Below are positions 42,452 to 50,801 of a stretch of 64,000 nt of DNA, piece by piece. A model generated the notes under the pieces. The model did no database searches. It saw nothing but the letters and a program-made list of their open reading frames with translations, and had not been told where the DNA came from. Source of the DNA: Hahella sp050299855 (GTDB lineage: Bacteria > Pseudomonadota > Gammaproteobacteria > Pseudomonadales > Oleiphilaceae); NCBI GenBank assembly GCA_050299855.1, contig JBNKWQ010000005.1:124001-188000 (forward strand). Reading direction: 5' to 3'. Both the position numbers and the translations under genes were made by a program. Each line of letters starts with the position of its first letter. Position 1 is the stretch's first letter.

Positions 42452-42471
42452 GGCGTCAAACTGCAGACGCC
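42452..42471 (-). promoter_or_regulatory. Intercistronic hairpin downstream of sctF
   Basis: A stem GGCGTC/GACGCC with an 8-nt loop, extended by flanking CCGG and CCGG blocks, lies about 45 nt after the sctF stop in the 178-nt sctF-sctI gap. Without a T-run it is more likely an mRNA-stabilising or attenuating stem that lets needle subunit be made in excess. Inference only. Confidence 0.45.
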
Positions 42472-42513
42472 TGCCGGATTGTCCTAGCCGATAGCCATTA
42501 GACGGGCTTGAGG

Positions 42514-42831
42514 TTATTTACGAGCCAATGCTTCCAGAGCCTGACCAACACTGGATGTCGCTGTCGAGGCATTGTTGGATAGAAACTGCATTCTCAGGCT
42601 CTCGGCAGTCAGCATGGTAATGGTGGAGGGGTTGTCCTGGCCGTCGCTGCCAATCTGCTCGGACAATGTGGTGACCCGGTTAGCCTGATTGTCGAGCGCA
42701 CTCCCCCATGCCTTTGCCATGGCTTCATACCAGCTGCCCAGATCAGAGGGCTGTGAGGATGCGGACCCGCTGTTGGCAGACAGAGCTGCCTGAGTCAGGT
42801 CAGTGGTCGCGGTTACATTCGTCATGTTCAT
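42514..42831 (-). CDS. sctF: T3SS needle subunit SctF
   Basis: A 105-residue small protein with a Ser/Thr/Asn-rich N-terminus and two predicted helices. The end, NPSTITMLTAESLRMQF followed by NNASTATSSVGQALEALARK, matches the C-terminal helix of YscF/PrgI needle proteins, which ends near a basic residue. AAAAAAGGAGATGAAC is an excellent ribosome-binding site, as expected for the most abundant subunit. It lies between sctD and sctI. HrpA-like pilin is an alternative, but the C-terminal pattern favours the needle type. Confidence 0.78.
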   Translation of the reverse strand: MNMTNVTATTDLTQAALSANSGSASSQPSDLGSWYEAMAKAWGSALDNQANRVTTLSEQIGSDGQDNPSTITMLTAESLRMQFLSNNASTATSSVGQALEALARK

Positions 42832-42935
42832 CTCCTTTTTGAGGTTGGTTGATGCGCCCGTCAGATCAGGCTGTTGTTGTTATTCCTGTTGTTGTCTATT
42901 TGTCTGTGGCATGTGCCACTGTTGCCCTGAAGCGA

Positions 42936-43943
42936 TCAGTACAGCAGGCTGCCTGGTTCCAGCATTACCTCTTCCCCGGAGGCGGAAATCACCACCACGC
43001 CTTGCTGCTGAATCCGTTCTATACGTTTGCCGTCAGCAAGCTCAGCTCCGGGGTAATAACGAGCATTATCCCGGGTCACGACATAGGGGTCAGTGCCGGT
43101 AATGACCCGGGCAATTTCATTGTCATCGGTATGCTGTGGGGTACTTTTGGTCGGCTCCAAGAGATTCTTCACCACTACTTGTTGCAATCCCCGGATATCC
43201 TGCATGGCTCTGGAATGGATGATGTTTTCCAACTGCCCAACGTCAGTAAACCGGCCACTCACTTCAACTTGGCCAGATGCCAGATTTTGGGTTTTGGCCT
43301 GGATGCCGGACAGGCGCAATATCTCACTAACATGGCCTGCCAGATCACGATCCTTTATCTCATGTTCTGCCGGTCCGGCACCTGGAGCCGGCAGTGCCTC
43401 AATTTTCTGAAGAGCGGAAGACGTTGTGCCGGAATACCCGATGCCGGCCCATATTCCTGTGAGAGAGGCCAGCATGACCACTGCCAACGAAGCTGCCAGG
43501 GCAAATCGACGCCTGGGATTCCGCTCAGGTTCCACCGTCAGGTGAGGATGCAGTGCAATAGAAATGTCGGCCAAACTTATGGCAACACCGGCAGGCACTT
43601 TCAATTGTTCGCCCGGGTTAAGCGGCTTCCCCTGAACCTGCACGGAGGCATCCAGTGCCCGGACCAGATAGCCCTCCTGACCAAGGACCACGAGGCAATG
43701 GTGGCGAGCAACCTCCGGGTCGGAGAGCACCATGTCGCAATCCTCGCCGGCGCCGATGACCACCATATCCTGCTGCCGACAGATAAATTCCGCGTTCTGA
43801 TGTAAACCCGAGCGCACCTGGATCAGCCCGGCTTCCGCCTCATCATTGGCGGATACAGGCCAGGGCAACAGCTCATCACCGGTCTGCGGTGACGGCTTTG
43901 CCGGATCAGAATACGATGAGGTGGTCACTGCCGAGTTCGTCAC
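42936..43943 (-). CDS. sctD: T3SS inner-ring protein SctD
   Basis: A 335-residue bitopic inner-membrane-ring protein. It has a cytoplasmic FHA-like domain (about 40-130), one transmembrane helix (about 147-170) after an RRRFAL stop, a periplasmic BON/ring-building domain (about 203-260, SEILRLSGIQAKTQNLASGQ), and a C-terminal beta domain (about 278-335, RVITGTDPYVVTRDNARYY). The last domain resembles the GspC-type homology region. It is short compared with YscD (about 420 aa). Its 5' end overlaps the sctC 3' end by 38 nt. A full paralogue fused to a transglycosylase lies at 56743-58215. Confidence 0.88.
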   Translation of the reverse strand: MTNSAVTTSSYSDPAKPSPQTGDELLPWPVSANDEAEAGLIQVRSGLHQNAEFICRQQDMVVIGAGEDCDMVLSDPEVARHHCLVVLGQEGYLVRALDASVQVQGKPLNPGEQLKVPAGVAISLADISIALHPHLTVEPERNPRRRFALAASLAVVMLASLTGIWAGIGYSGTTSSALQKIEALPAPGAGPAEHEIKDRDLAGHVSEILRLSGIQAKTQNLASGQVEVSGRFTDVGQLENIIHSRAMQDIRGLQQVVVKNLLEPTKSTPQHTDDNEIARVITGTDPYVVTRDNARYYPGAELADGKRIERIQQQGVVVISASGEEVMLEPGSLLY

Positions 43944-45783
43944 GGCAATCTCCTTGGCATGTCCGGTTTTGCGGCCATGCTCCCTGGCGTTTGATTAGTC
44001 TGTCTGAGCCGGAGGTTCTTAACTGGGACAGCATATCCTCCGAGCCATCGGGTAATTTGATACGGGGGGAAATTAGAAACAATCGTTCCGAATTGCGCCG
44101 GTCTCTGGATTCGGAGCGGAACAGGCGGCCTAGTACAGGGATGTCTCCCAGTAAGGGCACTTTGCTGACTGAGGTCACTTCCTCGTCTCTGTTAAGTCCC
44201 CCCAAGAGCAGGCTATAGCCGGCATTGATCACAGCCTGGGTGGTCACTGCATTGCGGGTTGCCACCGGCGTTCCCGAGTCTTCGAGGATATCAACGTTGC
44301 CGTCTTCCACCGCAACGATCAGACGGATTTGCGGCTGCGAGTCGGCGTCAATGACATGTGGTGTAACCCGTAAAACAGTGCCGGAAAACACTTTGAACAG
44401 ATCCACTTCATAGGCTCCCTCAACAGGGACATAAAGTGACCGGCTGCTCTCAATAACAGCTTCCATATCATTAAGGGTTGCCACCTTGGGTCGCGAACTT
44501 AGTGATACCACTCCTTCACGCTGTAGTGCGTTGATACGGGTAATAAACTGATTTTTATCACCGATGATGGCACCGATCTGAAATCCTGGGATCTGGTCGA
44601 GCAACTGCACACTGCCTCCGGTGAGCACATCCACAAAATTCTGTTTGACGCCCTCATCCGCGAACAATACTTCACCATTGCTTTCGTTATCCGAGTAGCG
44701 CCATTCCACGCCGAGCTTGCGCAGCTTGCTGGTATCCACATCGATAATTGTGGCCTCAATTTCTATGACCTGGGAGGGAATGTCCAAGGCCTTGACCAGT
44801 TCGAGGTAAAGGGGAATACGGTCGGCATAATCGCGAATAATAATGGCATTATGCTGGGTGTCGGCGACGACTCCGGGGCCGCTGCCATTATCGACGCTCA
44901 GCCCCATCAGGCTGTTGTCGCCATACTCGCCGTTCTGACCTGTTTCTCCGGTGACCAGTTCCTTGCCGTCAGTCAGGGTCAGAACCCGGGTGCGACGATC
45001 ATTACCATTGCGTGCTGCCAGACCCTTGCCGCGTAATGAGCCGGCACTGGCGGAAAGGGTACGTTCCTCCACGCCGGAATAGCTCTGATTGTTACTGCGG
45101 CCATATATCGCCCGCTGCAGGACAGTAGCGACGCCCGCTACCTTCACCTCCTGGCTGCCAACGGTAAAGGTTCTGTCGGATGCCCAGGCATATTTCAACG
45201 GAATGTAATGGAAGGCCATTTGCTGACTGGCATCTCGTTCTGCCACCACATTGACCAACCGTTGGACCTGAGTCACATAGCGAGGCACGCCGGAAATTTC
45301 GACCAATCCGGTCTCGGTATCGACGCGGGTGTAGTTTTCGGCATCGCTAAGCTGCATGCGACCAATTACCCTTTGCAGCATACGAGCGTTTTCTTCAGGA
45401 ACGACAAGAAATTCCCGGCGCATTTCCTCCGCCAGATAGATATAGACGGTCAAGCCGTCGTAGTAACTGACCAGACCGTTGGAGTTGATAATGCTGGTAA
45501 AGATTTTTTCCGGTCGGCCGCGTCGCAAGCCGTTGAGGGTCCGCTCGTCCTCCAGCAGCGCTATACTGAGCACGCTACGCAGGCCCTGGTCTCCCAGGAA
45601 GCGCTGCAAAAATGTGACCAGTGAGTCATTCTTTAACTGATAGGTTGCATCCTCCGACTGCAGGAATGGTAGTGGCCGGGCCAACGCGTCGATAGCAGAC
45701 ACCAGCCCGGTAAGCATGACAAGGCCGAGCAACAACCGGCGGTAGGTCCTGCCGGAATTTACGGATAACGCTTGTGAATTCAT
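43906..45783 (-). CDS. sctC: T3SS outer-membrane secretin SctC
   Basis: A 625-residue outer-membrane secretin. The signal peptide ends near ALA (residues 1-36). N0 and N1 ring domains follow (LPFLQSEDATYQLKNDSL, with GVPRYVTQVQRLVN), then an N3-like domain with a low-complexity loop (about 265-310, SLMGLSVDNGSG). The secretin core has VEIEATIIDVD, GVVSLSSRPKVATLND, VPVEGAYEVDLF and LLLGGLNRDEEVTSVSKVPLLGDIPVLGRLFRS, cited as the classic secretin end. It overlaps the sctV stop by 4 nt (ATGA). No pilotin gene is recognised nearby. Confidence 0.95.
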   Translation of the reverse strand: MNSQALSVNSGRTYRRLLLGLVMLTGLVSAIDALARPLPFLQSEDATYQLKNDSLVTFLQRFLGDQGLRSVLSIALLEDERTLNGLRRGRPEKIFTSIINSNGLVSYYDGLTVYIYLAEEMRREFLVVPEENARMLQRVIGRMQLSDAENYTRVDTETGLVEISGVPRYVTQVQRLVNVVAERDASQQMAFHYIPLKYAWASDRTFTVGSQEVKVAGVATVLQRAIYGRSNNQSYSGVEERTLSASAGSLRGKGLAARNGNDRRTRVLTLTDGKELVTGETGQNGEYGDNSLMGLSVDNGSGPGVVADTQHNAIIIRDYADRIPLYLELVKALDIPSQVIEIEATIIDVDTSKLRKLGVEWRYSDNESNGEVLFADEGVKQNFVDVLTGGSVQLLDQIPGFQIGAIIGDKNQFITRINALQREGVVSLSSRPKVATLNDMEAVIESSRSLYVPVEGAYEVDLFKVFSGTVLRVTPHVIDADSQPQIRLIVAVEDGNVDILEDSGTPVATRNAVTTQAVINAGYSLLLGGLNRDEEVTSVSKVPLLGDIPVLGRLFRSESRDRRNSERLFLISPRIKLPDGSEDMLSQLRTSGSDRLIKRQGAWPQNRTCQGDCRDELGSDHLIVF

Positions 45784-47924
45784 TGACTCAAGTGTCCCAC
45801 TGGATGAATTTGAACATTACCTACCAACTCCTGGTAGGCGAGCACAGGCAACTGGTAGAAATCGTCTTCCAGCAGGCGGCGAACATAACGGCGGACGTCA
45901 GAACTGCATAACGCCACCACTGGTTTTGGGTACTGATAACAATTGCGCAGGAATTGCTGCAGTTGGTCGGTTAGGTGCGCATAGGTTTCCGGCGGCAATG
46001 TGACGGGCTGGGTGGGCTGCTGGTTACGGCAGATCTGACGGATATTTTCTTCCAGATCGGGATGCACCAGGATTGCCCGCAAGCGATGCTGGTCATCGGT
46101 ATAGCGATGACTGATCTGTTGTTTTAAGTTCTGCCGTACCAGTTCAGTCATAATCAGCAGATCCTTTTCCCGGCTGCCCGCATCGGCAACGGCTTCGAAG
46201 ACGTCGCGAAGATTACGGATTGAAACCCCTTCCTGTAGCAACCGCTTGAGGATATCGGTCAACCGTTGTGGAGGGACCACCCGCAAGGTTTCCTTGATCA
46301 GGTCCGGGTAGGTCTGCGCCCATTGATTGACCATGTTGGAAGCCTCCTGTATGCCCATGAACATCGGCAGGTGACGGCTCAGGGCCTGACGGCTGTGGGC
46401 AACCAGAAGCTCCAAGGGGGTTAGAAGTCTATGCTCTGGCCTTTCGGTTTTTTCATGGGTCTGCCAGTGGCCATGCAGTTCGGGAATAAACAACGTGGGG
46501 ATAGCGGAGTCATCTATATGGTCCCGTTGGAGAGGCACGCCTTCATCATTTGCCCCTTTGGGCGGTGCCAGTAGCCGCGCCGGAATCTGCAGGTTGTCCT
46601 GTTGCAGCGCAAAAAACTGCTGGGGATGTAACACGCCGCTGGCCAGCCGTACGGCATAAGACTGCAGTTGATAGCTGTTGTCGGCAAGGCTGTTGTCTTC
46701 CACCACCACAGCTGCCGGTACTGGAACACCATAGGCGGATCGCAGGTCTTCGATAACACCCGCCATCGCCGACCGCAGAGACATCTCCCCCATGCTTTCC
46801 AGCAGCAGGCCAGATACATGTAACGCCAGCGGTGCCAGCGGCTCAAGCGGCCTGGGGCCGGAATCGGTGTCCTGCGTATTCTCCTCAGTGTCCTTCCTCT
46901 CTAGGCCGGGAAACCATTGCAGCAGAACTGGGTGTGGGTTCTTCCAGGCTGACCAACCCAGCAGTACAAGACCCAGCAGTAGGAATACGGGCCACGGGAA
47001 TCCCGGTACCAGCGTTAACAACAGGGAGAGGATGCCCCCAATGACAAATACTCTGGGATAAGCCGCAAACTGGCGGCCGATGGCTGTGCCGAGGTGGGTA
47101 TCAGTATCCTCACCGCCGGTACGGGTAATAAGTAAACCGGCCGCGATTGAAGTGAGCAGGGCGGGAACCTGGGACACCAGTCCATCACCGATAGTCAGTA
47201 CACTGTAGGTATGCACAGCATCCGCCAGGGAAAGATCATTCTGTATCACCCCCACCGTCAGCCCGCCAAGAATATTGACGATCAGAATTACAATACCAGC
47301 AATGGCATCCCCTTTAACAAATTTCATTGCGCCGTCGAGTGAACCATGCAATTGGCTTTCGCGTTCGAGTGTGCGCCGCTTACTACGTGCGTCATCCTTG
47401 TCGATCAGGCCGGCCCGAAGATCGGAATCGATGGACAATTGTTTCCCGGGCATGGCATCCAGAGTGAACCTGGCCGCTACCTCAGCCACCCGCTCAGCTC
47501 CCTTGGCGATGACGATGAACTGCACCACTGTAATAATGATAAACACCACTATACCGACCACCAGATTACCGCCAACGACCATCCGGCCGAAGGTGGCGAT
47601 GATATGACCGGCATCGGCGTCCAGCAGTATCAGCCGGGTAATGGCAATCGACAGAGATAACCTGAACAGGGTGCTGAGCAGAATGACACTTGGAAAGCTG
47701 GCAAAGGCCAGTGGTGATGGTACATAGATGGAAAGTAACAAAAGGCTGACCGCAATCAGGATATTGACGGCTACCAGTATATCTATCACGACTAAAGGCA
47801 GCGGCAGGATCATCAAGCCGACGATGGCTATAACCCCAAATGCCAGCACAAAGTCGCCATATTGACCACTTAGCAGGGCTGAGCGTATGCCGCTGTCTGC
47901 TCGTACTGTTGTTCCAAACCCCAT
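45780..47924 (-). CDS. sctV: T3SS export-gate protein SctV
   Basis: The large export-gate component of the FlhA/HrcV family. The start is placed at 47924 (714 aa), preceded by GGATTGGAG; an upstream ATG at 47966 would give 728 aa without a good ribosome-binding site. The N-terminal half holds about eight transmembrane helices with the FHIPEP-like region PSPLAFASFPSVILLSTLFRLSLS and the LDAMPGKQLSIDSDLRAG segment. The C-terminal cytoplasmic domain has QNLLPQRLTDILK-like VVPPQRLTDILKRLLQEGVSIRNLR. It forms the nonameric export ring. First gene of the minus-strand T3SS operon. Confidence 0.96.
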   Translation of the reverse strand: MGFGTTVRADSGIRSALLSGQYGDFVLAFGVIAIVGLMILPLPLVVIDILVAVNILIAVSLLLLSIYVPSPLAFASFPSVILLSTLFRLSLSIAITRLILLDADAGHIIATFGRMVVGGNLVVGIVVFIIITVVQFIVIAKGAERVAEVAARFTLDAMPGKQLSIDSDLRAGLIDKDDARSKRRTLERESQLHGSLDGAMKFVKGDAIAGIVILIVNILGGLTVGVIQNDLSLADAVHTYSVLTIGDGLVSQVPALLTSIAAGLLITRTGGEDTDTHLGTAIGRQFAAYPRVFVIGGILSLLLTLVPGFPWPVFLLLGLVLLGWSAWKNPHPVLLQWFPGLERKDTEENTQDTDSGPRPLEPLAPLALHVSGLLLESMGEMSLRSAMAGVIEDLRSAYGVPVPAAVVVEDNSLADNSYQLQSYAVRLASGVLHPQQFFALQQDNLQIPARLLAPPKGANDEGVPLQRDHIDDSAIPTLFIPELHGHWQTHEKTERPEHRLLTPLELLVAHSRQALSRHLPMFMGIQEASNMVNQWAQTYPDLIKETLRVVPPQRLTDILKRLLQEGVSIRNLRDVFEAVADAGSREKDLLIMTELVRQNLKQQISHRYTDDQHRLRAILVHPDLEENIRQICRNQQPTQPVTLPPETYAHLTDQLQQFLRNCYQYPKPVVALCSSDVRRYVRRLLEDDFYQLPVLAYQELVGNVQIHPVGHLSQ

Positions 47925-48444
47925 GTACTGATTACTCCAATCCTTGAATATAAAAAGTCCCCGCATCCGGCGGGCGACTTTCGTGTGCAGCCAAAACCGG
48001 AGTTAACACGGATTAAAATGTAAGCCGCAAACGCCATTACCGCCTGAAATACGGGTGGGCTCGAGAAAATAGCCAAACATCAAAGCTTCTATTGGAGGGT
48101 GGTTATACGGTGTTAAATTATTGAAACCAGTCTGGCTTGGACTATTTAATAACACAATATCACCTTTAACTTCGCTGAAAAATGAAATTAGACCAATAAA
48201 GCCGAATAAGTACTAAATAGAAATATCATATAATCGCGTTCACTGAACCTAGGGTTTTACCTAGATGGTGCATTTTATTTATCAAGTGCTTTTGATATCT
48301 ATCTATTGTTCTGGCTATTGGTGGGGGCTGCAGGTCTTTTGTAAAGGTATGGCTATATAGATATGTAATTATACCTAATGTAGGCATAGTCCTAATGGCA
48401 GATGGTGTGTGCTTTGACTTAGTGGTATTTCTTTTAGTGCTGTT

Positions 48445-48481
48445 CGGGCAGGCTAGCCGGCGTATGCCGTCGCCCGTTTTT
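48445..48481 (+). terminator. Orphan rho-independent terminator in the T3SS divergent region
   Basis: Nested hairpin: outer CGGGC (48445-48449) with GCCCG (48472-48476), and inner CGGC-GTAT-GCCG, followed by TTTTT (48477-48481). The orientation is plus. The nearest upstream plus-strand gene is more than 16 kb away, so the terminator most likely ends an unannotated short RNA or a leader transcript from within this region. Confidence 0.65.
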
Positions 48482-48724
48482 CACCACTCTTTAATCTGAT
48501 ATTTGTTACTTGCAAATAGGTGGTGATTTTAATACTTTGCTCTGCTTGGTGGTCGGGACAAAGTGAATCTTAAAATATCTTTAATATTTTGGAAATATAT
48601 AGGGAACAATATAAGCAGGTTATTATCTATTTGGCTGAAAAATTGTTATTCAACGCGCTGCTTACAGGAAGTAATTAATCAGCGTTAAATTAATATAAAC
48701 TTAAATACTGGCTGGGCCGGAACA

Positions 48725-48742
48725 CCGACAGATAATCGTCGG
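48725..48742. promoter_or_regulatory. CCGAC-N8-GTCGG palindrome upstream of the kinase gene
   Basis: A perfect 5-bp inverted repeat with an 8-nt AT-rich spacer, 83 nt before the histidine kinase ATG. The geometry suits a dimeric regulator such as the adjacent FixJ-type protein, which would give autoregulation. Not proven. Confidence 0.4.
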
Positions 48743-48824
48743 AGACTTATTTTTTGCTGGCTAATATATAGCAGCGGGAAAAGATAACGGCACTCACCTG
48801 TTCAGCCGGGAGCGGTAGGGAATC

Positions 48825-49964
48825 ATGCTCAAATCAGTTACCTCAGACACGGCGATGGTCAAATCATTGGATCAGGAGCCGAGCTCAATCGAGATTGGCC
48901 TTGTCCAATCATTATCTTTAGCCGCTGCGACCTTCAATGGCAAAGGGCAGCTAATCGCACTAAACCATGCTTTTAGGGATCTATTGCCTGAACCCGAGGC
49001 TGAGTTATCCCTCCGGCAATTGTTTGCTGATCTGACATTCAGCATTGGTCGAGAAACCCATGCGCATACAGCAGATGCAGAGTTTGACCCTTGGCTTGTG
49101 AGTTATCCGGCAATAGCCCACAGCAGGACCACTGATCGTAGCTACACCTTAAACAGTGCAAGATACACCAATAATGGAGAACGCCGTCTTCTGCTCATCG
49201 TCGAGGACTCTACGGCGCAGTTTACCGCCCAGCGAAAACGTCAGGCGATTCATGAACAACTGTTGCAAACAGCCCGCGCTTTGTCGGTAGGAGAGATGGC
49301 TACCGTATTGGCTCATGAGCTGAATCAACCGCTTGGGGCTATTCACAATTATCTTGCCACTGCTTCGCGGCTTGCAGGCAAGCAGGACACCAGTCCCCAG
49401 ATTTGTGATGCCATTAATTTTGCTGATCAACAGGCGCTGCAAGCGTCGGACGTGATCAACCGTATACGCGAATTCGTGCAGGCCCGAGAACCAAAATTTA
49501 CTGAATGTACTGCCCGTTCTTTGCTAGAGCGACCCTTGTCCTTATTACAGCTTGAACTGAACAGTCAGCATATCAGTATTGAGATGACCTTCAGCGAGGC
49601 TCTACCGAAGGTTACCGTGGATACAGTGATGGTAGAGCAGGTATTCGCCAATTTGATTCGCAATGCCATTGAGGCGATGGAGAAGACGCCGGTGGTGCGG
49701 CGCAAGATCACCCTGACCGCGAAAAGTATCGAGGAAAAGCGGATTGAATTCCGGGTAACGGACCAGGGGGCAGGCATTGCAGAAGAGCATCAGCACAAGG
49801 TCTTTAATCCGTTCTTTACCACCAAGGACAATGGAATGGGCGCGGGGCTGGCAATTTGTCGCAGCATTATCGAGTTGCATGGCGGGCGTCTCTATTACGA
49901 CAGCAGTACGGCCGGCAGGTCTGTCGGCAGCACTTTCGTCTGCACTTTGCCTGCGGTTGATTAG
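48825..49964 (+). CDS. PAS-type sensor histidine kinase of the T3SS locus
   Basis: A 379-residue kinase without transmembrane helices. It has a degenerate PAS-like N-terminal domain (about 28-135), an H-box MATVLAHELNQPLGAIHNYL (phospho-His near 166) of the FixL/DctB group, N-box NLIRNAIEAM, and G-boxes DQGAGIAEEH and GMGAGLAICRSI. It should phosphorylate the FixJ-type regulator 170 nt downstream. AGGGAATC precedes the ATG. Placement between the two T3SS arms suggests it controls the system. No haem-binding or other known ligand motif is visible, so the signal is unknown. Confidence 0.9.
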   Translation: MLKSVTSDTAMVKSLDQEPSSIEIGLVQSLSLAAATFNGKGQLIALNHAFRDLLPEPEAELSLRQLFADLTFSIGRETHAHTADAEFDPWLVSYPAIAHSRTTDRSYTLNSARYTNNGERRLLLIVEDSTAQFTAQRKRQAIHEQLLQTARALSVGEMATVLAHELNQPLGAIHNYLATASRLAGKQDTSPQICDAINFADQQALQASDVINRIREFVQAREPKFTECTARSLLERPLSLLQLELNSQHISIEMTFSEALPKVTVDTVMVEQVFANLIRNAIEAMEKTPVVRRKITLTAKSIEEKRIEFRVTDQGAGIAEEHQHKVFNPFFTTKDNGMGAGLAICRSIIELHGGRLYYDSSTAGRSVGSTFVCTLPAVD

Positions 49965-49975
49965 CAGACAGCTAA

Positions 49976-50018
49976 TTAACTGGCAGGAACACCGGTAGTT
50001 AACTGGCAGGAACACCGG
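49976..50018. repeat. 20-nt direct repeat, 23-nt period
   Basis: TTAACTGGCAGGAACACCGG occurs at 49976-49995 and, identically, at 49999-50018, between the kinase and regulator genes. A recent tandem duplication is the simplest explanation. Confidence 0.85.
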
Positions 50019-50133
50019 CATGTTTCAAACTCAGAATATTTAAACAATAACGGCAGTACCGGAAATTCAAACAGCTGTAGTAACTGTTCATATAAATACT
50101 GAAACAGACAGCTTGCGTAGATAGGAAAATAAC

Positions 50134-50739
50134 ATGGAAGCCATACAAGTTTATCTGGTTGATGACCATGCCCCTTTCCGGCAGTCAACCGCCTTTGCGC
50201 TGGAAGCGGAAGGAATACAGGTACATGAATTTGACTCCGGAAAGGTGTTTGTAGAAACCCTGCTTGAATCCCAGACCCGGCCTGAAATGGCTTGTATCGT
50301 GACGGATCTACGAATGCCGGATGGTAGTGGTATTGAGCTTATGGAGACCTTATGGCGGCACAGGGTGCAATACCCGGTCGTTATGGTTAGCGGCCATGCC
50401 GACATCCCACTGGCTGTGGAGGCAATGCGCAGAGGTGCTGCGCACTTCCTGGAAAAGCCTTTTGACCAGGACAAGCTGTTCGAGGCCATTCGGCACGCCG
50501 TGACAAGCCCTATGAGTGGGCTTCGTAATCCCGTCGCATCATTCAACTTGTTGTCAAAATTATCGCCCAGGGAACGCCAGGTACTTGAACTGGTTTGTGC
50601 TGGCAGGCTCAATAAAACCATTGCCGACTTGTTGGGCATCAGTATCAAAACGGTGGAACTGCATCGTTCGAACATGTCCAATAAACTGGGGGTCAGAAAC
50701 GTCCAGGATCTGATCAAGCTGACGCTGGGATATGCCTGA
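50134..50739 (+). CDS. FixJ/NarL-type response regulator of the T3SS locus
   Basis: A 201-residue DNA-binding response regulator. The receiver domain (1-120) has the acidic pair VDDH, the phospho-acceptor Asp in IVTDLRMPDGSG, a Thr/Ser in VMVSGHAD and the Lys in LEKPF. The LuxR-type helix-turn-helix (about 140-200) carries LSPRERQVLELVCAGRLNKTIADLLGIS in family order and ends VKTVELHRSNMSNKLG-like. FixJ-group members pair with FixL-type kinases such as the neighbour. It is likely the transcription activator of one or both sct operons. AGGAAAATAAC precedes the ATG. Confidence 0.92.
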   Translation: MEAIQVYLVDDHAPFRQSTAFALEAEGIQVHEFDSGKVFVETLLESQTRPEMACIVTDLRMPDGSGIELMETLWRHRVQYPVVMVSGHADIPLAVEAMRRGAAHFLEKPFDQDKLFEAIRHAVTSPMSGLRNPVASFNLLSKLSPRERQVLELVCAGRLNKTIADLLGISIKTVELHRSNMSNKLGVRNVQDLIKLTLGYA

Positions 50740-50801
50740 TGCCGGGCTGTTTGAGCCCCGTTTTTCGATAGCAGAGTGCAGCAGAAGATAGGAATTTTCC
50801 T

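Larger units (their letters stand above)
47925..48824. other. Long AT-rich divergent region at the centre of the T3SS locus
   Basis: 900 bp without any acceptable ORF, markedly AT-rich compared with the genes on both sides. It separates the minus-strand sctV operon from the plus-strand kinase/regulator genes and should contain both promoters. Inside it are a rho-independent terminator on the plus strand (48445-48481) with no gene before it, and a CCGAC-N8-GTCGG palindrome (48725-48742). I did not find a convincing HrpL-type hrp box or sigma-54 site. Confidence 0.6.

Noticed and set aside
42849..43805. 318-residue plus-strand ORF opposite sctD
   Set aside because: SctD is supported by domain layout, synteny and a paralogue; the antisense ORF shows no motif.
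47925..48824. hrp box or sigma-54 promoter in the T3SS divergent region
   Set aside because: I looked for GGAACC-CCAC and TGGCAC-TTGC patterns by eye and found no pair with correct spacing.
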